Source of the DNA: JAOUEA01 sp963810945
GTDB lineage: Bacteria > Actinomycetota > UBA4738 > HRBIN12
Direction: 5' to 3'
DNA: 64,000 nucleotides
Assembly: GCA_963810945.1 (NCBI GenBank)
Contig: CAWEPI010000014.1
Span: forward strand, 186,001-250,000
Part shown: positions 1 through 8,735 of the stretch, piece by piece
Position numbering within the stretch: the stretch's first letter is position 1
Layout: the number at the start of each line of letters is the position of its first letter
Program-made: the position numbers and the translations under genes
Notes under the pieces: generated by a model
The model's database searches: none
What the model was told of the DNA's origin: nothing
Seen by the model: the letters and a program-made list of their open reading frames with translations, nothing else

Positions 1-687
1 GTCGGGAGCCGTGACGATCCGGATGCGGTCATCACGGCCGTGCCAGTCGGCGTGCAGACGCGCGAACGAAGCCATCACGTCGTCCACCGGCCAGGCATAG
101 CCCATCGGCGAGGCCCGGATCTCCTCGGCCAGCGCCGTGGGCAGGCCGGCCAGGAACCGCTCGTTCGGCTCGTGCACGTAGATGTTCTCGTCACGACTCA
201 CCAACCCGAACGCGGTGCGCATCCCGGCGTCCTCGTACGCGCGCAGCGCCGACGGCGCGCCGAACTCGGTCATCCCCGGGCGGCCGTAGTACATGTCCAC
301 CGTGGAGGTCTGCCCTCCCTTGATGGCGTTCACCAGGCCCCACAGCACTCCGGTGTAGAGGTCCTCCTCCTCGATATCGCCGACCGCGCCTTGCATGAAG
401 ACGTTCGCCCGCTCGAAGATGAACTGGTAGAGGCCGGGCCCGATCGCGAGCTCGCAGTGGTAGTGGCAATTGATGAAGCCGGGCATCACGAAGTGCGACG
501 CCGAACCCAGGACGCGATCGAAGGGCCCGAGACGCTCGAGTTCCTCGCGTGGCCCCGCGGCCACGATCGTCGGCCCCTCCACGACCAGCGCGCCGTCGGG
601 GATCAGCGTCTGCGCACCCAGCGCCACCACCGGGTCGCCGAGGACCAGCGTGCGCCCGGCCTCTTGCGTGCCCACCGGCTCAGCCAC
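1..687 (-). CDS. Amidohydrolase, AtzA/TrzN/SsnA type (C-terminus beyond window)
   Basis: Metal-dependent hydrolase of the amidohydrolase superfamily, the group that deaminates or dechlorinates triazines, cytosine, guanine and similar N-heterocycles. The N-terminal 229 residues are visible: a beta-sandwich start, then MPGFINCHYHCE, where HYH is the HxH metal pair that opens the TIM barrel, then a QTSTVDMYYG strand. The remaining metal ligands lie outside the window. The GTG at 687 is the only start after the in-frame stop of the upstream amidohydrolase, 9 bases away, so the two are co-transcribed and probably act on successive or related compounds. As last gene seen of the minus-strand pyrimidine island it could remove the exocyclic amine of an aminopyrimidine. 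That role is inferred. Confidence 0.8.
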   Translation of the reverse strand, partial: MAEPVGTQEAGRTLVLGDPVVALGAQTLIPDGALVVEGPTIVAAGPREELERLGPFDRVLGSASHFVMPGFINCHYHCELAIGPGLYQFIFERANVFMQGAVGDIEEEDLYTGVLWGLVNAIKGGQTSTVDMYYGRPGMTEFGAPSALRAYEDAGMRTAFGLVSRDENIYVHEPNERFLAGLPTALAEEIRASPMGYAWPVDDVMASFARLHADWHGRDDRIRIVTAPD

Positions 688-696
688 GCCGACGGA

Positions 697-2022
697 TCAG
701 GTGGGAACCACCATGCGGTCGAGGACGCTCAGGAACGCCTCGTTCGCGTGATGGAGCACCTCGGGCTCGTCGATCGTCGTGAATGCGCGGTCACGGTAGA
801 CGATCCGGCCGTCGATGATCGTGGTGTTCACCGCGCTGCCGTTCGCCGCGAAGACGAGGTGCGAGTACAGGTGCGCCTTGGACTCGGGGTGCAGCGGCGT
901 GAACATCTGGTTCTGCAGGTCCACGAGGATCACGTCGGCCTTCTTGCCGGCCGTGAGCTCGCCGGTCTCGTGGCCCAGGGCGGCCGATCCGTTCCGCGTG
1001 GCCATGCGCACCACGTCGGGCGCCTGCTGCAGGCTCGGGTCCACGCGGCTCGCGCGATGGATCAGCGACGCGAACTTCATCACCTCGAACAGGTCACGGC
1101 TGTTGTTGCACTCCGCGGCGTCGTGCCCGAGCCCGACGTTGATCCCCGCGGCGAGCATCTCCGGCACGCGCGCGATCCCGTTTCCGAGCTTGGCGTTCGA
1201 CGACGGGTTGTGGGAGATCTGCGTCCCGGTCTCGCGCATCAACGCGATCTCGGCATCGGACAGCCAGACGCAGTGCGCCGCGATGCAGCGGTCGAACAGG
1301 ATGCCACAGTCGTAGGCCACCTCGGTCGGACGCCGTCCGAACCGCTCCTTGGAGTTCTCCACCTCGGTGAGGGACTCGTTCAGGTGGATGTGGATCCCGG
1401 TGCCGAGGTCGTCGGCGAGCATGCGGGCTTCCTTCAGGAGGCCCTCGGAGGCGAGCGGGAGCCACTCGATCCCGATGTACACCTCGATGCGTCCGTCGGC
1501 CTTGCCGTTCGAGGCTTCGAACTCGGCCTTGTTGATCTCCAGGGTGTCGAGGTCGTGCTCGTCGTCGGCCACGTCGTTGGAGAGCACGGCCCGGATGCCG
1601 ATCTCCTCCGCGGCGCGGGCGAGCCCGCCGAGCTGGCGATACATGTCGTTGACCGTCGTCACCCCGCACTTGATCGACTCGCTGTAGCTCGCGAGCGCGG
1701 CCCAGTAGGCCTCCTCAGGGTTCAGCGCACGGATGATGGGGTACCAGCACGTCTCGAGGTACTCCCACAGGGGAAGGTGATCGCTCCACCCCTTGCCCAC
1801 CGCCGTGTGGAAGTGCAGGTCGACGAGTCCGGGGAGCACCGCCTTGCCCTCGGCCTCGATCACCGTGGCCCCGTCGGCGCTCTGGCGCGTCGCCACCTCG
1901 GCGTCGGGGCCCACGTCCACGATGCGGTCGCCCTCGATCACCACGGTGCCGCCGAAGATCATCTCGTCGGCGTCGTTCATCGTGACGATGGTGCCGTTCC
2001 TGATGAAGATGCGATCGCTCAC
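697..2022 (-). CDS. Amidohydrolase, AtzA/TrzN/SAH-deaminase-like
   Basis: Full-length (441 aa) Zn or Fe amidohydrolase. Visible landmarks in order: N-terminal sandwich (NGTIVTMND), GLVDLHFHTA (HxH metal pair), IHIHLNES, AAHCVWL (metal or catalytic His), SHNPSSNAKLGNG (substrate loop), and GLGHDAAECNN, with the Asp that usually activates water. This layout matches deaminases and chlorohydrolases acting on aromatic N-heterocycles (TrzN, AtzA, MtaD). Starts at GTG 2022 behind GAAGGGAG, 28 bases after the aldehyde dehydrogenase, and is followed 9 bases later by a second amidohydrolase. Plausible role: hydrolytic deamination of an oxidised 4-aminopyrimidine. Family is certain; substrate is inferred from context. 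Confidence 0.9.
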   Translation of the reverse strand: MSDRIFIRNGTIVTMNDADEMIFGGTVVIEGDRIVDVGPDAEVATRQSADGATVIEAEGKAVLPGLVDLHFHTAVGKGWSDHLPLWEYLETCWYPIIRALNPEEAYWAALASYSESIKCGVTTVNDMYRQLGGLARAAEEIGIRAVLSNDVADDEHDLDTLEINKAEFEASNGKADGRIEVYIGIEWLPLASEGLLKEARMLADDLGTGIHIHLNESLTEVENSKERFGRRPTEVAYDCGILFDRCIAAHCVWLSDAEIALMRETGTQISHNPSSNAKLGNGIARVPEMLAAGINVGLGHDAAECNNSRDLFEVMKFASLIHRASRVDPSLQQAPDVVRMATRNGSAALGHETGELTAGKKADVILVDLQNQMFTPLHPESKAHLYSHLVFAANGSAVNTTIIDGRIVYRDRAFTTIDEPEVLHHANEAFLSVLDRMVVPT

Positions 2023-2050
2023 GAGCGTGCTCCCTTCCCCCTCGTCCCGC

Positions 2051-3559
2051 TCAGCGGGAGATGCCCTGTCCGGATTGCGGTACCGCCGATGTCAGGTCCA
2101 CCCAGATCGACTTCGATTGGAGGTAGGGCTCGAGCGCCTCGGCGCCGAGCTCGCGCCCGAACCCCGAATGCTTGCGACCGCCGAAGGGGACGGCCACGTC
2201 GAACATGCCGTAGGTGTTGATCCAGACCGTGCCCGCCTGCAGGTCGTCGGCGAGGCGCAGCGCCTTGGCGGTGTCGCTCGACCAGATCCCGGCGGCCAAC
2301 CCGAAGTCGACGCCGTTGGCGAGCCGGCGCAGCTCGTCCTCGTCCTCCCACGTGATCACGGAGAGCACGGGCCCGAAGATCTCCTCCTGTGCCACCCGCA
2401 TGTCGTTGCGCACGCCCGCGATCACCGTGGGCTGCAAGAAGAATCCCTCCTCCAGTCCTTCGACGGATGCCTCCGAGCCACCGGCCGCGACCTCGGCGCC
2501 CTCCTCGGTGGCCGACGCGACGTAGCCGAGGACCCGGCGCCGGTGCGGCGCGGAGATCAGCGGTCCCATCTGGGTCTGCGGATCGAGGCCGTGGCCGAGC
2601 CGGAGCTGGTTCGCCTGCTCGGACAGGTGCCCCACGAGCTCGTCGGCGACGGGCTTCTCCACGAACAATCGCGAGCCCGCCACGCACGCCTGCCCCTGGT
2701 TGAAGAACGCGCCGCCGAAGGCGCCGCTCGCGGCTGCCTCCAGGTTCGCATCGGCGAACACGATGTTGGGGCTCTTGCCGCCCAGCTCCAGGGTCACGCG
2801 CTTCAACCCGTCGATCGACGCGCGCATGATCTCCTTGCCCGTGGCCGTCTGACCGGTGAAGGCGATCTTGCTGACGCCGGGGTGGCGCACGAGGGCCTCC
2901 CCCACGTCCGGCCCACCGATCACGACGTTCACGACGCCCGGCGGGAAGCCGGCCTCGTCGATCAGATCCATCAGACGCAGGGTGGAGAGCGGCGCCAACT
3001 CCGAGGGCTTCACCACCACCGTGCATCCGGCGGCGAGCGCCGGGCCGAGCTTGTACGCCACCTCGAGCAGCGGGAAGTTCCACGGCGTGATGGCCGCCAC
3101 CACGCCTACGGGCTCGCGCTTGCCGAGGGTGAGCATCCCCGGGATCGAGTTGGGCAGGACGTCGCCGGTCAGCTTGGTGGTCCAGCCCGCGTAGTAGCGG
3201 AACAGCTCGATCGTGAGCGCGACGTCGACGGCCTCCGCCTCCCACATCGGCTTGCCGTTGTCGAGGACTTCGATCGTCGCGAACTCGTCCTTGTTGGCCT
3301 CCAGGAGGTCCGCGAGGCCCCACAACAGACGCGCGCGCTGCGTCGGCGGAACCGAGCGCCACGTCTCGAACGCACGGCCGGCGGCCTCCACGGCCGCGTC
3401 GACCTCGTGGCCGGTCGCGAGGGGCGCCAACGCGAGCGTCCGGCCGGTCGCCGGGTTGATCGAGGCGAGCGACCCCTCGGTCTCGACGTAGGCCCCGTCG
3501 ATGTAGAGGCGCAGCGGCTTCTCGAGGAACGCGATCGTCGGTTCGGTGACGGTGGGCAT
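2051..3559 (-). CDS. NAD(P)-dependent aldehyde dehydrogenase
   Basis: Oxidises an aldehyde to a carboxylate with NAD(P). Length (502 aa) is standard for the ALDH superfamily. The catalytic pair is present: Glu in TLELGGKSPN and Cys in NQGQACVAGS. Rossmann features ITPWNFPL, VVKPSELAPL and AFTGQTATG are intact, as is EEIFGPVLSV. It resembles betaine/phenylacetaldehyde-type ALDHs. ATG start behind AGGAGACG. It lies 30 bases after the zinc alcohol dehydrogenase, so the pair would take a primary alcohol to the acid, for example the 5-hydroxymethyl of HMP to a 5-carboxylate. This substrate is inferred from the neighbours. Confidence 0.93.
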   Translation of the reverse strand: MPTVTEPTIAFLEKPLRLYIDGAYVETEGSLASINPATGRTLALAPLATGHEVDAAVEAAGRAFETWRSVPPTQRARLLWGLADLLEANKDEFATIEVLDNGKPMWEAEAVDVALTIELFRYYAGWTTKLTGDVLPNSIPGMLTLGKREPVGVVAAITPWNFPLLEVAYKLGPALAAGCTVVVKPSELAPLSTLRLMDLIDEAGFPPGVVNVVIGGPDVGEALVRHPGVSKIAFTGQTATGKEIMRASIDGLKRVTLELGGKSPNIVFADANLEAAASGAFGGAFFNQGQACVAGSRLFVEKPVADELVGHLSEQANQLRLGHGLDPQTQMGPLISAPHRRRVLGYVASATEEGAEVAAGGSEASVEGLEEGFFLQPTVIAGVRNDMRVAQEEIFGPVLSVITWEDEDELRRLANGVDFGLAAGIWSSDTAKALRLADDLQAGTVWINTYGMFDVAVPFGGRKHSGFGRELGAEALEPYLQSKSIWVDLTSAVPQSGQGISR

Positions 3560-3589
3560 CGGTCGTCTCCTTTGGATGGGTCGTGATGG

Positions 3590-4615
3590 TCAGGCGATCT
3601 CGAGGACCTGGCGACCGAGGACCCCGCGTTGACGCAGGGCCGCGAGCGCGTCGGAGACGCCGTCGAGGGGGAACGCGCCAGCGATCGGGACCGTCATGGC
3701 TCCGGCCGCGGAGAGCGCCATCGCGTCCTGCAGGTCCAGTCGGGTGGCCGCGACGGTGGAGATGAAGGAGGACTCCGGCAGGATGAACTCGATCGGGTGG
3801 ATCTCGAGCTGTTGGTCCGTATACCCGGTCGAGACGAACCTCCCGCCCTTGGCGAGCGCACGGATGCCCGCCGCCATCGATCCGGTCGTCCCCACCAGCT
3901 CGAAGAAGACGTCGGTGCCGCGACCGTCGGTGAGCCCCCGCACGCCGCCGGCGAGGTCCTCGTACGCCTCCGGCGTCGGCACGAGGAGCCCGTCGCTCGC
4001 CCCGTGGTCGCGCGCGAGCTGCAGCTTCTCCTCCGCGTCGGCCACGGCGATCACGCGCGCTCCCGCATGCGCCGCCGCCTGCACCACGAGGATGCCGACG
4101 CCGCCGATGCCGTCCACCACGGCGGTGTCGCCGATCCGCAGGTTCGACAGCTTCGTGGCGTGCATCGCGGTCATCCCGGCGCAGGTGAGCACCGCCGCGG
4201 TCGCGAAGTCCACGCCGTCGGGGATCGCGACCGCGTTCTGCTCGGGGATCACCACGTAGTCCGCGTCGCCGCCGTCGCGGTTGAAGCCCAGCTGGTCGGC
4301 CTCGTTGTCGCAGATGTTCTGGCGGCCCTTCAGGCACTGCTCGCAGTGCCCGCAGAAGATCTTGTTGTAGATCGCCACACGGTCGCCCGCACGCAAGCCC
4401 ACGCCCTCACCCGCTGCTTCCACCACGCCCGCCGCCTCGTGGCCGAGCGTCATCGGGTAGGGGTCGGGCTTGATCATCCCGTCGAGGATGTGCAGGTCGG
4501 TGCCGCAGACGCCGGCGGCGTGGATGCGCACCAGCACCTCGCCCCTGCCCGGCTCGGGGGTATCGACGTCGTCGAGTCGAAGGGTGAGGTCCTCGTGGAT
4601 CCGGGCTGCCTGCAT
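3590..4615 (-). CDS. Zinc-dependent alcohol dehydrogenase (MDR family)
   Basis: Oxidises an alcohol with NAD(P). Catalytic zinc site: GVCGTDLH (Cys) and LGHEAAG (His-Glu). Structural zinc loop: FCGHCEQCLKGRQNIC with four Cys. Cofactor Rossmann motif GIGGVGILVVQAA. The chosen start, ATG 4615, has AAGGAG nine bases upstream; an upstream in-frame start would add 12 residues that overlap the preceding gene. It sits 13 bases after the first TenA gene and 30 bases before the aldehyde dehydrogenase. The pairing suggests a two-step oxidation of a hydroxymethyl group, and HMP released by TenA would be a natural substrate (inference). Confidence 0.93.
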   Translation of the reverse strand: MQAARIHEDLTLRLDDVDTPEPGRGEVLVRIHAAGVCGTDLHILDGMIKPDPYPMTLGHEAAGVVEAAGEGVGLRAGDRVAIYNKIFCGHCEQCLKGRQNICDNEADQLGFNRDGGDADYVVIPEQNAVAIPDGVDFATAAVLTCAGMTAMHATKLSNLRIGDTAVVDGIGGVGILVVQAAAHAGARVIAVADAEEKLQLARDHGASDGLLVPTPEAYEDLAGGVRGLTDGRGTDVFFELVGTTGSMAAGIRALAKGGRFVSTGYTDQQLEIHPIEFILPESSFISTVAATRLDLQDAMALSAAGAMTVPIAGAFPLDGVSDALAALRQRGVLGRQVLEIA

Positions 4616-4628
4616 GTCTCGACGCTCC

Positions 4629-5327
4629 TTACCGCTCCGGGCGCGGTTCACCCCGGCTCGGGGCCCCGTACGCCATGTCCCAGAATGCCACCTCGTACTC
4701 CGTCGAACGCTCGAAGATGGTCGCCAGGGTCGCCATCTGCGCGGCGTCGTGGACGTCGGCCACCCGGTCCAGCAGGGCCGTGGAATCCTCGACGAGGCGG
4801 TCGTACTCGTCGTTGCCGAACATCGCGATCCAGTCGGCGTAGATCGGGTCCTCCGGCGGATGCGCCATCAGGGGCCGCGCGAGCTCGCCGTAGCTCCACT
4901 GGCAGGGCAGGACCGCCGTGAGCCCCGCGGCGCAGTCCCCCTGTGCGCAGGTCGCGAGCAGATGCCGCGTGTACGCGTACGTGGTCGGGAGCATCGAGTC
5001 CTCCTCGCCGAGCGCCGCTTGATCGCCGCCGAGGCGCTCGAGGAAGGCCAGGTTCGCCGGGATCTCGTTGCGCACGATCTGGTCCAGGAACCGCGTGAGG
5101 GTCGCGATCCCCTCGCGATCCGGAGCCTTCGCCACGATGATCGCGATCGCGCGGGCGTAGTCCTGCAGGTAGAGGACGTTCTGCTCGAAGTACCGACGGA
5201 AGGTCGCATGCGGCAGCGAACCGTCCGCGATCGCCTCGACCATGGGATGACCGGTGGCGCGCTCCCACACACGCGCGCCGGACTCGTGGAGCACCCGAGA
5301 GACGTGCTCGGACCGAGTCTCCAACAT
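4629..5327 (-). CDS. tenA: TenA-family thiaminase II / aminopyrimidine aminohydrolase (paralogue 1)
   Basis: TenA hydrolyses 4-amino-5-aminomethyl-2-methylpyrimidine, a thiamine breakdown product, to HMP and ammonia, and slowly cleaves thiamine. The protein (232 aa) is all-helical with TenA signature residues: Asp56 in YLQDYARA, nucleophile Cys142 in LPCQWSYGE and Glu213 in EYEVAFWDMAY. ATG 5327 is preferred over TTG 5351 because a promoter-like TTGACG/TGTAGT pair ends about eight bases before it and there is no ribosome binding site, so the mRNA may be leaderless. Its promoter carries the ATCAGATA motif and lies against the end of the GntR gene. Located upstream of the alcohol and aldehyde dehydrogenases, it would feed HMP to them (inference). 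Confidence 0.9.
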   Translation of the reverse strand: MLETRSEHVSRVLHESGARVWERATGHPMVEAIADGSLPHATFRRYFEQNVLYLQDYARAIAIIVAKAPDREGIATLTRFLDQIVRNEIPANLAFLERLGGDQAALGEEDSMLPTTYAYTRHLLATCAQGDCAAGLTAVLPCQWSYGELARPLMAHPPEDPIYADWIAMFGNDEYDRLVEDSTALLDRVADVHDAAQMATLATIFERSTEYEVAFWDMAYGAPSRGEPRPER

Positions 5328-5334
5328 AATGCGC

Positions 5335-5364
5335 ACTACATCAGATACCAACGGAGGGCGTCAA
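5335..5364 (-). promoter_or_regulatory. Predicted promoter with GntR-type operator upstream of tenA-1
   Basis: On the minus strand TTGACG (5364-5359) is followed after 18 bases by TGTAGT (5340-5335). The spacer carries TATCTGAT (5347-5340), a motif also present at two other promoters in this block. Transcription would start near 5328, directly at the tenA ATG. Binding of a regulator in the spacer would block polymerase. Prediction from sequence only. Confidence 0.5.
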
Positions 5365-6086
5365 GCCGACGGCTCCTCGGTCGCTGAGGGGGCCTCGGCG
5401 GCCTCGAGCTGGTCGCCCAGGACGCTCCGGATGTGGGCACGCATCGCGCGTTCGGCCCCGTCCGCGTCGTGCGCCGCGATCGCGTCCACGATCGCGGCGT
5501 GCTCCTCCACGGAGGCCTTCACCCGACCGGGGATCTCCTCGGTGAGCCGCCCGATGCGCGCCAGGTGCGCCTTCAGGTTCTCGATCAGGGCCCGGATGCG
5601 TTCGTTGGCGACCTGGTCGTAGATCACGAGGTCGAAGGCCCCGAGGAGCACCGCGAGGCCCTCGAGGTCGTCCCTCGAGCGGAGCTCCCGGCTCTCGTTC
5701 ACCAGGCTCTCCAGGTGGGCGACCATCTCCTGTGAGGCGGTGGCGGCGGCGGCGCGGACGGCGGCTCCCTCGAGGAGCTCGCGGAGCTCGTAGATCTCCT
5801 GCAGATCCTGGGACGAGTAGCCGCTCACGACCGCGCCCTTGAAGGAGGTGGTCTCGACGAGACCTTCCTGCTCCAGGCGCGCGAGCGCCTCGCGGACCGG
5901 GGTCTTGCTCACGCCGAGCTGCTCGGCCATCGTCGCTTCGCGCAAGGGTTCCCCGGGCTGCAGCCGGAGCTCGATGATGGCCTGACGGACCTCCTCGTAG
6001 ACCCAGTCGGTCACCTTGCGCCGGTCGTGCCGCCCACTGAAGACCGCGCCCTCAGGCGCCTGCCCGGTCCCTATCCCGTTGCCCAC
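5361..6086 (-). CDS. GntR-family regulator with FCD domain
   Basis: DNA-binding repressor or activator, 241 aa. The N-terminal winged helix-turn-helix spans about residues 25-95 (QLGVSKTPVREALARLEQEGLV is split here as QLGVSKTPVREAL then ARLEQEGLV). The C-terminal all-helical FCD ligand domain follows, with metal/ligand-type residues such as His in EEHAAIVDAI and HIRSVLG. GTG start at 6086 behind GGAAGGGG; 22 bases after the VOC gene. It is the only transcription factor in the 17.8-kb island, so it is the likely reader of the ATCAGAT motif found at three promoters there. FCD regulators usually sense a pathway acid; here possibly a pyrimidine carboxylate (inference). Confidence 0.88.
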   Translation of the reverse strand: MGNGIGTGQAPEGAVFSGRHDRRKVTDWVYEEVRQAIIELRLQPGEPLREATMAEQLGVSKTPVREALARLEQEGLVETTSFKGAVVSGYSSQDLQEIYELRELLEGAAVRAAAATASQEMVAHLESLVNESRELRSRDDLEGLAVLLGAFDLVIYDQVANERIRALIENLKAHLARIGRLTEEIPGRVKASVEEHAAIVDAIAAHDADGAERAMRAHIRSVLGDQLEAAEAPSATEEPSA

Positions 6087-6108
6087 GACGACCCCTTCCA
6101 GCGAACGA

Positions 6109-6552
6109 TCATCCCGAGGGCTCGGCCGAAGCCGGCTCCACGAGCTCAACGAGCATCCCCCCGAACGACGACGGGTGAACGAACGCGATCCGCGTCCCCA
6201 TCCCGCCCGCGCGGGCCTCTTCGTCGACCAGCCGCACACCCTCGCCGCGCAGGGACTCGAGCGCCGCGTCGATCCCGTCCACCTCGAACGCCACGTGGTG
6301 CAGCCCGGGCCCGCGCGTATCGAGGAACCGCTGGATCACGCCGTCGCCCGAGGCCTCGAGCGTCTGCACGAAGCCCTCGCCCACCGGGAACATCCGCTCG
6401 ATGAACCCCGGTCCCGCCTCTTCGTGCGGCTCGACGTCGAGGACGCGGCAGAGCATGTCCTCGGGACCTGGGCCCGGTCCGTGCGCGAACGCCACGTGAT
6501 GTACGCCCACGACGCGCCAGGTCCCCGAGCTCGTCATCGCATCCCTATCCAT
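6109..6552 (-). CDS. VOC-family protein, methylmalonyl-CoA epimerase-like
   Basis: Small vicinal-oxygen-chelate protein (147 aa) with two beta-alpha-beta-beta-beta repeats. Metal ligands expected of methylmalonyl-CoA epimerase are seen: VGVHHVAFA (His), GPGLHHVAFEVD (His) and GGMLVELVEP (Glu). Epimerases interconvert the 2R and 2S forms of methylmalonyl-CoA so that the B12 mutase can use them. A mutase in the same operon supports that job, although VOC folds also include dioxygenases and lyases. Start is ATG 6552 or the ATG at 6537; neither has a strong Shine-Dalgarno sequence. Transcribed with the LLM gene 36 bases upstream. Confidence 0.75.
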   Translation of the reverse strand: MDRDAMTSSGTWRVVGVHHVAFAHGPGPGPEDMLCRVLDVEPHEEAGPGFIERMFPVGEGFVQTLEASGDGVIQRFLDTRGPGLHHVAFEVDGIDAALESLRGEGVRLVDEEARAGGMGTRIAFVHPSSFGGMLVELVEPASAEPSG

Positions 6553-6588
6553 CCGCCCGCCCGTCCCTCGTCCGGCTCGGGGTGCATT

Positions 6589-7635
6589 CTAGGGAATCTC
6601 GCGTTTCATATGCGATGTCTCATCCCTCGGAGCCGGTCTGCGGCCGGTGAGCTCGGCGACACAGGTGGAGAACGCGCGCACGGTCTCCATGCGCCCCTCT
6701 CCCAATGGGAAGACGTTCACGGAATCCGCGCCGGCATCGATGACCGCCGCGATCCGCGCCCGCGCCTCGTCGGCGTTGCCGGCCAGTGCCACGCGACGGA
6801 CGAAGTCGTCCGGGAGGAGGCGCGCGGCGGCCGCGGCCTCCTGGAACTCCCCGCCGGCGTAGCGTCGCTTGACCTCGTCGATGAGGGACGCCGGGAGCCC
6901 GGCGAGCTCGCAGATCACGGGGGCGGTCTGGGGGAACCAGGCGGCGATCGAACGCGCCGACGCGAGCGCCCGTTCCTCGTCGTCGTCGATCGCTCCGTAG
7001 GCGAAGACGGCGATGCTCGGTCGATCCCGACCGACCTTCGAGGCACCCCGATCGACGTGCTCGAGGGCCCACGCGAGCGCGTCGGGGAAGAGCCCGACCA
7101 GCAGGATCACGCCGTCGGCGATCTCCCCCGCCAGCTCGAGCGTGCGCGGGCCGCTCGCGGAGATGTACACGGGGATGTCGGGCCGGGCCGGGAAGCGCAG
7201 GTGCGCGTCGCGCATCGTGAACGCCGTGTCCTCGACGTCGACATGGGCTCCGCTCCACAGCGCACGGATCGCGCCGATCGAGGCGCGCAGCGAGTCGACC
7301 GACGCGGGCTTCATCCCGAGCGCCAACAGGGGCCGGTCGCCGGCGCCGATCCCCAGGATCATCCGGCCGCCCGAGATCTCGTCGACCGTGGCCGCCGAGG
7401 CGGCCGTGATGGCCGGGTGACGCGTGAGCGGGTTCGTCACCGCGGTGCCCAGCGTGAGCCGGGTTGAGCGCGTGGACGCGAGCGTGAGGTACGCGTAGGC
7501 GTTGCGGGCGTGCAGCGACGAGTCCGTGAGCCAGAGATGCTCGAAGCCCAACCCGTCGATCTCGGCCACCATCTCGCCGAAGCGCGGCGGCTCGTAGGCG
7601 CCCTGCAGGACGACCCCCGCACGGATCTGCCTCAT
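6589..7635 (-). CDS. LLM-class flavin/F420-dependent oxidoreductase
   Basis: Luciferase-like TIM-barrel oxidoreductase (348 aa), a family that uses F420 (Mer, Fgd) or reduced FMN (RutA, bacterial luciferase). Seen: GFEHLWLTDSSLHARN near residue 30, LTLGTAVTNPLTRHP, SGGRMILGIGAGDR, and PVYISASGPRTLELAGEIADG with the phosphate-binding segment. It resembles Mer-like F420 reductases more than RutA. ATG 7635 overlaps the upstream M20 stop as ATGA and has GAGGAGG upstream, so translation is coupled. In this island it could reduce or oxygenate the pyrimidine ring before or after opening. That is conjecture. Confidence 0.85.
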   Translation of the reverse strand: MRQIRAGVVLQGAYEPPRFGEMVAEIDGLGFEHLWLTDSSLHARNAYAYLTLASTRSTRLTLGTAVTNPLTRHPAITAASAATVDEISGGRMILGIGAGDRPLLALGMKPASVDSLRASIGAIRALWSGAHVDVEDTAFTMRDAHLRFPARPDIPVYISASGPRTLELAGEIADGVILLVGLFPDALAWALEHVDRGASKVGRDRPSIAVFAYGAIDDDEERALASARSIAAWFPQTAPVICELAGLPASLIDEVKRRYAGGEFQEAAAAARLLPDDFVRRVALAGNADEARARIAAVIDAGADSVNVFPLGEGRMETVRAFSTCVAELTGRRPAPRDETSHMKREIP

Positions 7636-8735
7636 CGCGCGACCTCCTCGAACCTCGTCACGGTCGACGCGAGCACGGACAGGCCGTCGGCGATCGGCGC
7701 CATGTCGATCCACTCTCCGGGGGTGTGCTCGCCGCCACCGGTGGTGACGCCCAGGGCGAGGGCGGGGATGCCGCGCGCGTGGGCGGCGTTGGCGTCCGTG
7801 CTGGTGGGGACGGCCACCGCAGGGATGCCGGCATCCTCCAACGCCGCCCTCGCCGCCGCCGCCAGCGGGTGGCCCGCGTCGAGGGCGCCGGCGGGACGTC
7901 GTCCGAGCTCCTCGATCTCGATGTCGACGCCCTCGGGCGCGTGCGCCGCGAGACGGGCGCGGGCCTCGGCCTCATGGCTCGCGAGCCTCCCGGGGTCGGA
8001 GGCACGGATGTCCAGCTCGAACCAACACGAGCGGGCGCGGGCGTTGATCGCCTCGCCGCCCCCGATCCGGCCAACGTTCACCGTGGCGCCGACGTCGGCG
8101 TCGGCGAGCCGCGCGATGCCGCCGATCATGTCCGCGGCCACGTGGATCGCGCTCGGCGCCTCCGCTGCCTCCCAGGCGTGGCCACCCGGACCCGTGAGAC
8201 GCACGCGCCATCGTAGCGACCCGACCCCCACGGTCGAGACCCGGCCCAGGTAGTTCCCCTCCACGGCGAGCACCGCGTCGATCGGCCCGCCGAAGCCCTC
8301 CAAGGCGCCCACGATCCCGCGGAGGTTCCCGAGACCCTCCTCGCCCACGGTGGCGACCAGCCACAGGGGCCGCCCACGTCGCGCGGCGAGCAGCGTCCCC
8401 ACCGCCGAGAGCGCGGCGAGGGCCACGGCATCGTCGCCCACGCCCGGGCCCGATAGGCGTCCGTCCTGCTCGTGCACGACGTGAGGCACATCCGCGGTGA
8501 ACACCGTGTCGAGGTGCGCCGCGAGGAGGATCGCCCCGCCATCGCCGGGCCGCACGCGAGCCCAGACGTTGCCCGTGGCGTCGAGCTCCACGCCGTCCCA
8601 TCCATCCTCGCCCCACCAGGCGCCCACGAGCGCGGCGCGCGCGCCCTCGGCTCCGGTCGGGGCCGGAACCGAGGCGACCTCGACCGTGCGCGCCAGCACC
8701 TGGGAGGCGAGCGTCGCCGGCGTGGGAGCGCTCAT
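7632..8735 (-). CDS. M20-family amidohydrolase/peptidase (ArgE/DapE-like), intact active site
   Basis: Di-zinc hydrolase (367 aa) that removes acyl groups from amides. All classical residues are visible: His in AAHLDTVF, Asp in GVGDDAVALAA, the general-base and metal pair in VGEEGLGN, Glu in VEGNYLG, and His in GGGEHTPGEW. The lid domain includes GPGGHAWEAAE. YlmB, the enzyme that deformylates formylaminopyrimidine in thiamine salvage, is of this fold, so hydrolysis of an N-formyl or N-acetyl compound is a fitting role. Start ATG 8735 overlaps the CoA-transferase stop (ATGA). Confidence 0.85.
   Translation of the reverse strand: MSAPTPATLASQVLARTVEVASVPAPTGAEGARAALVGAWWGEDGWDGVELDATGNVWARVRPGDGGAILLAAHLDTVFTADVPHVVHEQDGRLSGPGVGDDAVALAALSAVGTLLAARRGRPLWLVATVGEEGLGNLRGIVGALEGFGGPIDAVLAVEGNYLGRVSTVGVGSLRWRVRLTGPGGHAWEAAEAPSAIHVAADMIGGIARLADADVGATVNVGRIGGGEAINARARSCWFELDIRASDPGRLASHEAEARARLAAHAPEGVDIEIEELGRRPAGALDAGHPLAAAARAALEDAGIPAVAVPTSTDANAAHARGIPALALGVTTGGGEHTPGEWIDMAPIADGLSVLASTVTRFEEVAR

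Noticed and set aside
40..2220. A 726-codon open frame on the plus strand across the amidohydrolase and dehydrogenase genes
   Set aside because: It is antisense to two genes with full catalytic motifs. High GC leaves long open frames opposite real genes; the translation is His/Arg/Gly-rich without any family feature.
6600..6616. CATATGCGATG between the LLM and VOC genes as a fourth operator
   Set aside because: It resembles the -10 neighbourhood at 14141 but lacks the ATCAGAT core and no promoter pair fits around it; it lies inside the end of the LLM coding region.
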